61,938 bases of DNA from the NCBI GenBank assembly GCA_902760345.1, contig CACWFY010000013.1, positions 1 through 61,938 of the forward strand. Direction: 5' to 3'. This DNA is from an uncultured Bacteroidales bacterium (GTDB lineage Bacteria; Bacteroidota; Bacteroidia; Bacteroidales; Bacteroidaceae). Under the pieces are notes generated by a model. That model was not told the DNA's origin, made no database searches, and saw nothing but the letters and a program-made list of their open reading frames with translations. Each line of letters starts with the position of its first letter. Position 1 is the stretch's first letter. A program made the position numbers and the translations under genes. Below are positions 51,493 through 58,926 of the stretch, in pieces.

Positions 51493-52101
51493 TCAGTACA
51501 ATAGGTGGTCGCCTAGCTTTTTCAGCGGCCTCTTCTGCAGGCGTGTCCATTTCTCTATCGGCATTGTGTCATCTGAGATCTTCGACTTCTTCACTTGCCG
51601 TTTCCACGTCAGGTAATTCTCGCTGACCACTTCCACATCGCCCGTATTACGTTGAATGCACTCCTCTTCCTTGCCTATCAGGAAGAAGTCGCCGTTCTGG
51701 AAACGATAGGAATATCGGTTGATATTCGTGCCATAGCTGCCTTGACTGCACTCTAATTGGATAGTGATATTGAGCACACCACGATTGGTAATCTCAAAAG
51801 TGAAATTATGCATGCAATCCGTATTCTCGTCGGCTGGCAACAACTCGCCATACTCCTTCCAAAGCGTCAACCGTCCGTCAGTAGTACCCCAATAGATGGC
51901 AAACAGCGGCTGATTGTTGTTGGCACTTGCCATCACAGCCACATCCGCTATGCCATCCTTGTTCATATCACCCGTCGTCTCGTAGTGGTTCCAACCCTCT
52001 GGCACCACGTTTTCCACGCTTGCTCCTTGCTGTTTAAAACTCTGTCCCTGTACGCCACACATCGTGAAGACAGAAAAGAATACAATAATCGTTTTTTTCA
52101 T
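51493..52101 (-). CDS. Secreted protein of unknown function
   Basis: A 202-residue exported protein with a signal peptide (MKKTIIVFFSVFTMCGVQGQ). The mature part contains GDMNKDGIADVAVMASANNN, an FG-GAP-like Asp-rich calcium-binding turn, followed by beta-rich sequence and a basic C-terminus. No family name is certain. It converges with the transporter gene (stop-to-stop 10 bases) and has its own promoter at 52130-52123, back to back with that of the pectinesterase gene. Confidence 0.78.
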   Translation of the reverse strand: MKKTIIVFFSVFTMCGVQGQSFKQQGASVENVVPEGWNHYETTGDMNKDGIADVAVMASANNNQPLFAIYWGTTDGRLTLWKEYGELLPADENTDCMHNFTFEITNRGVLNITIQLECSQGSYGTNINRYSYRFQNGDFFLIGKEEECIQRNTGDVEVVSENYLTWKRQVKKSKISDDTMPIEKWTRLQKRPLKKLGDHLLY

Positions 52102-52122
52102 CTTATTTTGCTAATTTGGTTG

Positions 52123-52162
52123 CAAAGATACAAAAAAAAATAAATTTTTATCACTATCTTTG
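52123..52162. promoter_or_regulatory. Divergent promoters of the secreted-protein and pectinesterase genes
   Basis: TATCTTTG on the minus strand at 52130-52123 and on the plus strand at 52155-52162, separated by a run of A and T. Confidence 0.6.
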
Positions 52163-52185
52163 CAGCTGTAATTGAAAATCTTGTT

Positions 52186-53712
52186 ATGACAAAGACAATG
52201 AAAAGAACTATCCTCGCAGTCATCACACTCATATTGGCCATCACATTGCAAGCACAAAAGCCCGTGAATAGCCATAACTTTGTGACCAAGATGTTCCCTG
52301 AGAATGGGGCAACCAATGTAAATACCGACACTCATCTGATACTGACGATGGCCGAGGATGCAACCATCAGACAGCAAGGGTTCGTTTCGGTCTATGACAA
52401 GAAGACGGGAAAACTGGTTGACCGCCTGGACATGAGCATCCCTGCAGGCCCTACCCAGAGACAGCCAAAGAATCCTGCAGCACGATATACGCCTGTACCT
52501 TATATTTATAAGTCACAGAACATCACCAACCGCAATACCAAGGCAGGCACGCCATCGGGTGTCAACGCCTGGGATACTGGGAGCTATCAGCTCGACATCA
52601 TCGGAGGTTTCTCCGATGGTTTCCACTTCTACCCCATCATCGCTCACGGCAAACAAGTGACCATCTATCTTCATCACAACATGCTGGAATATGACCATGA
52701 GTACTATGTCACCATCGACAAGGGCGTGATAGAAGGATTCAATGGGCTAAAAGGGAAAATGGCTTGGACATTCCGTACGAAAGTCAAGGCTCCTGACAAC
52801 AATCAACGACTGCTGACAGTATCAGCGGATGGGACGGGTGACTTCTCTACCGTTCAGGGAGCAATGGACTTTATTCCCGATTCTGTTGCCTCGGAGAAAG
52901 ACGGCTACCGCGTGCTGGTAAAGAACGGCGACTACGAGGAACTAGTGTATTTCCGCAACAAGCGTTTTGTCACCATCGAGGGCGAGAGTCGTGAGGGGGT
53001 CGTGATTCACTACAGAAACAATGAGGTGTTCAACCCCCACCCTGCAGACATCAAGACCAATGAGGTGCGTGGCACCTTCCCTTCGCGTCGTGCCGCCTTT
53101 GCTGCCGACAATTGCAGCGACCTCACGTTCCGTAACCTGACAATCAAGACTGATTGTAAGGGTCAGGCCGAGGGTCTGCTGGTAAATGGTGAACGCAACT
53201 TCTTCGAGAATATCCATATCATCGGCGATGGCGATGCCCTTCAGGCCAATGGCAGCTGCTACTGGTTGAATTGCCGTATCGACGGTGGCGGCGATACCAT
53301 CTTGGGGCGTGGTCCTTCGTTCTTTAATCATTGCACCATTACCAGCTATGGAGCCTTTATGTGGATTCGCAATACGGAAGACAATCATGGTAACGTATTC
53401 GTCGACTGTCACCTGAAGGGGCTGTCGGGAAATGCTGAGATTGGACGCTTGCCTGACAACAAAGGCAAGAACTATCCCCATGCCGAATGCGTCCTTCTGA
53501 ACTGTACGCTGGAGAACATTCCCGCATACGGCTGGGGACAAATCGACGATGGTGCCAAGACGGCAACCATCTTGGAGTTCAATAGTCACGATACGGAAGG
53601 ACAGCCCGTTGACACCTCTAAGCGTCATCCGCAGATGCGACAACTTGACCCCATCCGAGATGCCGTACTCATCGGAAGATATTCAGACAGCCATTGGGTC
53701 TTAGGCTGGTAA
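52186..53712 (+). CDS. Pectinesterase-like carbohydrate esterase (CE8) with N-terminal Ig-like domain
   Basis: A 508-residue exported protein. A signal peptide (MKRTILAVITLILAITLQAQ from the second Met) is followed by a Big_5/SbsA-like Ig domain (FPENGATNVNTDTHLILTM to AWTFRTKV, about 35-205). A right-handed beta-helix follows, opening LTVSADGTGDFSTVQGAMDF as in pectin methylesterases. The region GEAxxxR..AF seen in CE8 enzymes appears as TFPSRRAAFAADNCSDLTFR. Catalytic Asp candidates lie in GDGDALQANGSCYWLNCRID and in the GGGDTILGRG segment. It probably de-esterifies plant pectin. No polysaccharide-utilisation genes are adjacent. Confidence 0.88.
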   Translation: MTKTMKRTILAVITLILAITLQAQKPVNSHNFVTKMFPENGATNVNTDTHLILTMAEDATIRQQGFVSVYDKKTGKLVDRLDMSIPAGPTQRQPKNPAARYTPVPYIYKSQNITNRNTKAGTPSGVNAWDTGSYQLDIIGGFSDGFHFYPIIAHGKQVTIYLHHNMLEYDHEYYVTIDKGVIEGFNGLKGKMAWTFRTKVKAPDNNQRLLTVSADGTGDFSTVQGAMDFIPDSVASEKDGYRVLVKNGDYEELVYFRNKRFVTIEGESREGVVIHYRNNEVFNPHPADIKTNEVRGTFPSRRAAFAADNCSDLTFRNLTIKTDCKGQAEGLLVNGERNFFENIHIIGDGDALQANGSCYWLNCRIDGGGDTILGRGPSFFNHCTITSYGAFMWIRNTEDNHGNVFVDCHLKGLSGNAEIGRLPDNKGKNYPHAECVLLNCTLENIPAYGWGQIDDGAKTATILEFNSHDTEGQPVDTSKRHPQMRQLDPIRDAVLIGRYSDSHWVLGW

Positions 53713-53730
53713 ACAGTTCTCCAGATATGT

Positions 53731-53908
53731 CTAAAGTCGGCCTATGGCCTTACGACATTTCAGTTTATCTTTCTCTGACAGTTGCGGATGCATTACCGTA
53801 CCACCTCGTTCAATAGTGGCAACGATCTTAAAGCCTGAATAGCGACAGATTTCACGCATGGCACGAATAGCAAGGCGCTCCCATGATGATGACGTCAGCC
53901 TCTTGCAT
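53731..53908 (-). pseudogene. Remnant of a flavodoxin-family oxidoreductase gene
   Basis: The ATG at 53908, below a good promoter (TACCTTTG at 53949-53942), opens MQEADVIIMGAPCYSCHA and then stops. A second frame continues AIRAMREICRYSGFKIVATI and ERGGTVMHPQLSEKDKLK to a stop at 53731. Both pieces fit NAD(P)H-dependent FMN reductases, joined across a deletion with frameshift. The remaining stretch 53950-54100 shows no gene. Confidence 0.6.
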
Positions 53909-54100
53909 TATCTTTCTTCCAACATTTCACAGTTTTGACTGCAAAGGTACGTCATTTCCATGTGACCTCCAAATTTCTGGGATAATCTGCTTAAAAATGT
54001 GATAAATGGACATGAAACACGAGACAGTCCCTTGGCATCTTTGAAAAAATCCCAACCACATTGCTGTCACCCACCTGTACCTGTGGCATCGCATATCCTA

Positions 54101-55171
54101 TTATGTTAGTGGTTTGCAATAAGTCTTATTCACTACTCTGTCTCGCATCAGTTTCATGTCCGTGAAGTTACGACTGATGTTCTGTACGAGTTCAAGATAG
54201 TTATCTTTACCCTTTTCGTTTATATAGTAATACGGTTTAATAGAAATGCAATTCTTATGTTCAAAGAGGGTATTCAGTAGAGTGCGGTCAGAATTACCAC
54301 ATGAATGGCCCATGATGCAAACTTGGAAGGGAGCAGATTCAATGAATTCTAACATTCTGCGATAGTTATCTGATTCCAAATAGCGGATCGATTTAATATA
54401 GCGTAATGCTTCATTGTCGTTCTGATTCGATAGTTTCTTATATCCTTCGTCAAGTTCATCGCCATAACCAAATATCACACTTTGGGCGTTATCAATGTTA
54501 CCATGAATATAGTTAGTTTCTATCCTTGGAACATTTCTTTCGTATCGTTTTATGATATTGGTATAATTAAACGACAACAACATCGTAGATTCTGGATTGA
54601 TAGTATCATCATATCTTATATCATTATAAACAGAACTTGATACAGCTACTTCCTGTCTCAATATAGGAGAATTCAATTTGTCTATAATACAATCTTTCGA
54701 TTCTACAATGCAATTACTTTCCAGTTTCAAATACTCTATTAATTTATCTCGGAGGTTGGCCAATTGCTTGTTTAGATTCAAGTAGTTGTCTTTTACATGA
54801 CTGTAGAGAAGCACGAGCAATGAGTAGTATTCATTCTCAATATCCACCCATCTTTTTGTATCTATACTTTTACATATATTACCAAATAATTCAGAATAAT
54901 CTATTTTAAATGTTTCTGGATGTCCATTTAAATATTCATAAATCTCTTGACCATCACCATGTTTCAAATCCATATCATATAATAGACTCACATTCCATGG
55001 CGTATTTTCCATATTTGTTATAGTGCAAAGCACATCTTTTGATACATTCGTAATATTATCTATAAAATCATGAGTCCGCTGTTTCCAATACCAATAAAAG
55101 AAATCCTTATAACTTGTTTTCAAGCCATGAGCCAAATCGAATCCGTTCCCTATGAGTACAAGCCTATTCAT
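54101..55171 (-). CDS. AbiH family abortive-infection protein
   Basis: A 356-residue cytoplasmic protein of the AbiH family of phage abortive-infection proteins. The signature N-terminus LVLIGNGFDLAHGLKTSY matches the nucleotide-binding-like start of AbiH, and later motifs include LLSFNYTNIIKRYE, YIHGNIDNAQSVIFGYGD and CIMGHSCGNSDRTLLNTLF. The mechanism is unknown. AT content is higher than in the flanks, as is common for acquired defence genes. It overlaps hsdS by four bases (ATGA type), which ties it to the type I restriction operon. Confidence 0.88.
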   Translation of the reverse strand: MNRLVLIGNGFDLAHGLKTSYKDFFYWYWKQRTHDFIDNITNVSKDVLCTITNMENTPWNVSLLYDMDLKHGDGQEIYEYLNGHPETFKIDYSELFGNICKSIDTKRWVDIENEYYSLLVLLYSHVKDNYLNLNKQLANLRDKLIEYLKLESNCIVESKDCIIDKLNSPILRQEVAVSSSVYNDIRYDDTINPESTMLLSFNYTNIIKRYERNVPRIETNYIHGNIDNAQSVIFGYGDELDEGYKKLSNQNDNEALRYIKSIRYLESDNYRRMLEFIESAPFQVCIMGHSCGNSDRTLLNTLFEHKNCISIKPYYYINEKGKDNYLELVQNISRNFTDMKLMRDRVVNKTYCKPLT

Positions 55172-56610
55172 TTCGTTTTCAGTTTGTCGATTTCTTTGAA
55201 GAGTTGCTCTATCTTCTCTACGATGCGGTGCTGCTCGGCAAGAGGAGGGAGAGGAATAAGATATGTTCTTAGTTTACTTAAACTAGTTCTAACCCTTGTA
55301 ATTCCCTGCACTTCACCATATACTTGATCTTTAAATATGTTAGAATTAATAGCGTAATAGAGATATTTCCTATATAAATGATTAGAGAAATCAAATCTCA
55401 CAGCATCAGATGATAAAACATATTTTATATCCTCTGATGGGCATATGATTGCTCTCCCTGCTGGCATCATCTTGGCAATAATGATGTCGTTGGGGAATGC
55501 TTCGCTTCTCGAAATAGAAGGAAGATGTGAGAATGTAGTGTATTTTACATTTTCATCTCTCCAACCATCTTCACCGATGTTACTAAGTTGTATAATACGT
55601 ACTTCTTTATTTGTCGTGTAATGCTCGCTTTTCAGATTACTACCAAACGGTCCATCTGCAGAATCAAGAGAAATTTGTGATAAAGTGACCCACTCCCAAC
55701 TCTCAGGAATCTCAAAGGGGATTTCGTCCTCGGAGATTGGTTTTTCTTCAAGGTCTTTCTTCTTGAGCTTGCCTTCTTTTACGAGTTGTTTCTTTTCTTC
55801 ACGAATCTTTGCGAGTAATGCGGAGGCAGGTTCGTCATTAGGGTCTTGAGGTACCAAGCGGCCTTCGATTGCTTCTTGAAGAATGCTTTTCTTTAAGCGT
55901 TCTGGTAGTTCCTCGTTCAGTTTATTGAGTTCGTCTTGCGCCTTGCCATATTTCTCTACTTTTGGCAAAAGTTCTTCTATCTTTGCTACAATACGCTTTT
56001 GCTCTGCAAGAGGTGGAAGAGGGATTAAAACTTCTATAATATTAGAAACAGCCAAACCAGGTTGAGCAGTTGCCGTTGCATACTGATTAAGATTCAAAGC
56101 TGTTAAGAAATAATATGCCCATTTCACATCTGTCATTCCATAGCCATCTGTGACAACAGCATGTTCTGTGGCCCAAAATAAACCACTAGCGATATTTACG
56201 TTACCACATAGAGCCCCCTGTCTTCCTACAAGTGGGAAAACTCCATCCGTATTATATCGTTTAACATAGCCTCTTAGACCATTCCCCCCATAACAAGGAT
56301 ATTTGTAGATGTCGTTAGATTCACTATTTATATCAGATGAAGTAACGTTTTTACCTGCTTGCATTGAAAAGATAGTCTTAATTCTCACCCACTCCCAACT
56401 TTCAGGAATCTCAAAGGGGATTTCGTCCTCGGAGATTGGTTTTACTTCGAGGTCTTTCTTTTTGAGTTTGCCCTCTTTTACCAACCTTTCTTTCTCCTTG
56501 CGGATTTTTTCAAGCAAAATAGATGCTGGCTCGTCGTTGGGGTCTTGGGGTACCAAACGGCCCTCAATGGCTTCTTGTAATATGGCGTTTTTTAACTGCT
56601 GTGCGGTCAT
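55168..56610 (-). CDS. hsdS: Type I restriction-modification specificity subunit
   Basis: A 480-residue HsdS. It has two target-recognition domains, each preceded by nearly the same conserved helix-and-linker block: LVPQDPNDEPAS, then KEGKLKKKDLE and PISEDEIPFEIPESWEW, at residues 18-75 and about 245-305. Both recognition domains end with PLPPLAEQ(K/H)RIV and a coiled coil (dimer spacer). The DNA of the conserved blocks is partly near-identical (55688-55743 and 56387-56442), allowing recombination. It overlaps the Abi gene (ATGA) upstream and abiH downstream. Confidence 0.94.
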   Translation of the reverse strand: MTAQQLKNAILQEAIEGRLVPQDPNDEPASILLEKIRKEKERLVKEGKLKKKDLEVKPISEDEIPFEIPESWEWVRIKTIFSMQAGKNVTSSDINSESNDIYKYPCYGGNGLRGYVKRYNTDGVFPLVGRQGALCGNVNIASGLFWATEHAVVTDGYGMTDVKWAYYFLTALNLNQYATATAQPGLAVSNIIEVLIPLPPLAEQKRIVAKIEELLPKVEKYGKAQDELNKLNEELPERLKKSILQEAIEGRLVPQDPNDEPASALLAKIREEKKQLVKEGKLKKKDLEEKPISEDEIPFEIPESWEWVTLSQISLDSADGPFGSNLKSEHYTTNKEVRIIQLSNIGEDGWRDENVKYTTFSHLPSISRSEAFPNDIIIAKMMPAGRAIICPSEDIKYVLSSDAVRFDFSNHLYRKYLYYAINSNIFKDQVYGEVQGITRVRTSLSKLRTYLIPLPPLAEQHRIVEKIEQLFKEIDKLKTK

Positions 56611-57272
56611 GATTTCAGTTTATCGATTTTGTCCAATATTTCGTCTGGCTTCTCTGCCCACTGAATCACATCGTTAGGCTGTTGTCCGAAATAGCTAATA
56701 TAATCGCAAATCAGTTGGTAATGCCTACGCGCAAATAAAGTACTGATATTACCCGAACCATCAAAGCATATTGGTTCATGATGAGCTATGCGATTACGGA
56801 ATTCGCGGATGTGTGTCAGGTCGAGATAGATATCTGCCTGATTCTTACCTTTAGCCTTATTGGGGAAGATTTTCAGCAATGTCTTGCCACCTTTTCTATA
56901 ATTATTCTTTGTGAAAAGATAAGTCCAAAAACCAAATGTCAAAGCAGAAACCATTTTATCATTATTATATATTCCTCGCTTCTTATAATCAGCCTCAGTC
57001 TGCTTAATTTCGTCTTTTTCGTGAGCAAGTATTTTTCCTGTAGCTGCTTGATTTACAATCCAGTCTGAATCTGAATAATATGCCATATAATGTTCATTGA
57101 CGGCATTGCGCAGTATAACCTCGAAAATGTTGAGTACGCCATAGAACCTTTGACACAATCTTAGGTTATAACGATACAATTGCATCGTTTTGTTTTTGTT
57201 ACCAGCACAAGCTCTAAAATATTTGCCCATTCTGGCTTCGGAATATAACTTTTGACTTGTTTCGAAGTCCAT
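56607..57272 (-). CDS. Abi family (AbiD/AbiF-like) HEPN protein
   Basis: A 221-residue protein of the Abi_2 family, related to AbiD and AbiF of lactococci. Near residue 165 it carries a HEPN-type R-x4-6-H motif (REFRNRIAHHEPI), which in this superfamily forms an RNase site. Other family features are YNLRLCQRFYGVLNIFEVIL and SALTFGFWTYLFTKNN. It is encoded between hsdM and hsdS, overlapping hsdS by four bases, so it is expressed with the restriction system. A back-up role triggered when restriction fails is an attractive inference. Confidence 0.88.
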   Translation of the reverse strand: MDFETSQKLYSEARMGKYFRACAGNKNKTMQLYRYNLRLCQRFYGVLNIFEVILRNAVNEHYMAYYSDSDWIVNQAATGKILAHEKDEIKQTEADYKKRGIYNNDKMVSALTFGFWTYLFTKNNYRKGGKTLLKIFPNKAKGKNQADIYLDLTHIREFRNRIAHHEPICFDGSGNISTLFARRHYQLICDYISYFGQQPNDVIQWAEKPDEILDKIDKLKS

Positions 57273-57330
57273 TTTTACTAATTATTCTAAATTATTCGTC
57301 GATTTTCTTGTTTGTTTCGGATAAAAACTC

Positions 57331-57395
57331 TATCTTTGCAGCGTAATACCCCGTTGTCCCTGCTTTCCGCATACTTCGGGGTTCGTGTTTTTTAT
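57331..57395 (+). ncRNA. Candidate small RNA between hsdM and the Abi gene
   Basis: A plus-strand TATCTTTG (57331-57338) is followed by about 50 bases ending in a stem accccg/cggggt (57348-57353 with 57377-57382) and a T6 run. It is antisense to the genes on either side and lies in the only gap of the restriction operon. The stem is short, so the call is tentative. Confidence 0.4.
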
Positions 57396-58891
57396 AGGTC
57401 TATCCCCAATATTTTCTGTATCTCTGTCAATGTCTGATCTATCTTCTCGTCAAGGGCTGTGCGCTGTGCGTGATACTGCTGCAGCAGCTCGTCTGGACGT
57501 AGCACCTCTTCTTCCTCTTTAGGGAATTTGCATTGATCGAAGTTGAGGCCAAGGTCAATGAGTTCTTGGGCTGTGAAACGTCGTGATTTCTCACTTCCAT
57601 TCTCTTCTTCAATAATCTCCTCGCGATGGTTCCACCAGTCGCTGATGGGCTTGCAATGAGCCACGAGCATGGGCTTGGTCTTTGAGAAATGCTTGTAGCC
57701 CTCAGGCATATCGAGGCGATAGAACCACGTTTCCTTGGTACTGAAACCCTCGGTGGCACCCTCTGCCTTCTCGTTATTAAAGAACAGGATGTTGGTGGCT
57801 ATCGAAGTGTAGGGAGAGAAGATAGAACCTGGCAGACGAATGATGGTGTGCAGGTTGAATTCACGTAACAGCTTTTCCTTGATGGCTAACTTGGCATTGT
57901 CCGTTCCAAACAGGAAGCCATCGGGCAGAATGACAGCCGCACGTCCCTGCTTGGCCAAACGATACTGAATGACCACCATGAAGAGATCGGCCGTCTCGCT
58001 GGAACAGAGATCGGATGGGAAGTGGCGCTTCACGTCGTTCTTCTCGTTGCCACCATAAGGGGGATTCATCAGGATGACGTCGAACTTGTCGTCGTCCGTG
58101 TAGTTCAGCACATCCTTGGTCAGCGAGTTGCCGTGATTCACCTGTGGCGAATCGATGTCGTGCAACAGCATGTTGGTGACGCAGAGCATGTAGGGGAACT
58201 GCTTCTTCTCAATGCCGTAGATAGACTGGGCGTACTGCTCACGGTCCTCGGCTGTCTTCACCTGCTTGTCGAGGGCTTTCAGCCATGAGGTGAGGAAACC
58301 ACCCGTACCACAGGCAAAGTCGGCCATGCGCTCACCAATCTTAGGCTGGATAACCTCTGCCATGAAGTCTGTCAGGGCACGCGGCGTATAGAACTCACCG
58401 GCAGAGCCTGCCGACTGCATCTCCTTCAGGATGGTTTCGTAGATTTCGCCAAAAGCGTGGCTCTCTTCGTAGCTGCTCAGGTCGAGACCGTCAATCACGT
58501 TGATGAGCTGACGCAGCAGCACACCATCTTTCATATATTGGTTGGCATCCTCGAACGTAGCACGGACAATGGCGCTACGCATGGGAGTCTGTGGCGTGAC
58601 CTCCAGATTCTTCAGCGTTGGGAAAAGGGTGTTGTCCACAAAGTTCAGTAACTTATCGGCTGTCAGGGCCTCGCCCGTACCGTCGTCCTTGGCCCAGTTG
58701 CGCCAGCGGCATTCTTCAGGGATGAAGGAGTGGTAGTTGTCTTCGTTGAATTCCCAGTCGTTTTCTTTCTCGTCGTATACTTTCAGAAACAACATCCATG
58801 CTATCTGTTCTATTCGCTGGGCATCGCCATTGATACCAGCATCCTGACGCATGATGTTGCGTATGTTCTTTACAAAGTTTGTTAATGCCAT
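57392..58891 (-). CDS. hsdM: Type I restriction-modification methyltransferase subunit
   Basis: A 499-residue N6-adenine methyltransferase. An N-terminal helical HsdM_N domain is followed by the SAM-binding motif (MADFACGTGGFLTSWL) and the catalytic NPPY motif (VILMNPPYGGNEK). The C-terminal helical tail (QRTALDEKIDQTLTEIQKIL) contacts HsdS. Length is typical. It is 36 bases downstream of hsdR; the intergenic bases consist of repeated caattt words. Confidence 0.95.
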   Translation of the reverse strand: MALTNFVKNIRNIMRQDAGINGDAQRIEQIAWMLFLKVYDEKENDWEFNEDNYHSFIPEECRWRNWAKDDGTGEALTADKLLNFVDNTLFPTLKNLEVTPQTPMRSAIVRATFEDANQYMKDGVLLRQLINVIDGLDLSSYEESHAFGEIYETILKEMQSAGSAGEFYTPRALTDFMAEVIQPKIGERMADFACGTGGFLTSWLKALDKQVKTAEDREQYAQSIYGIEKKQFPYMLCVTNMLLHDIDSPQVNHGNSLTKDVLNYTDDDKFDVILMNPPYGGNEKNDVKRHFPSDLCSSETADLFMVVIQYRLAKQGRAAVILPDGFLFGTDNAKLAIKEKLLREFNLHTIIRLPGSIFSPYTSIATNILFFNNEKAEGATEGFSTKETWFYRLDMPEGYKHFSKTKPMLVAHCKPISDWWNHREEIIEEENGSEKSRRFTAQELIDLGLNFDQCKFPKEEEEVLRPDELLQQYHAQRTALDEKIDQTLTEIQKILGIDL

Positions 58892-58926
58892 TTGAATTTA
58901 CAATTTGACGATTTGCGATTTACAAT

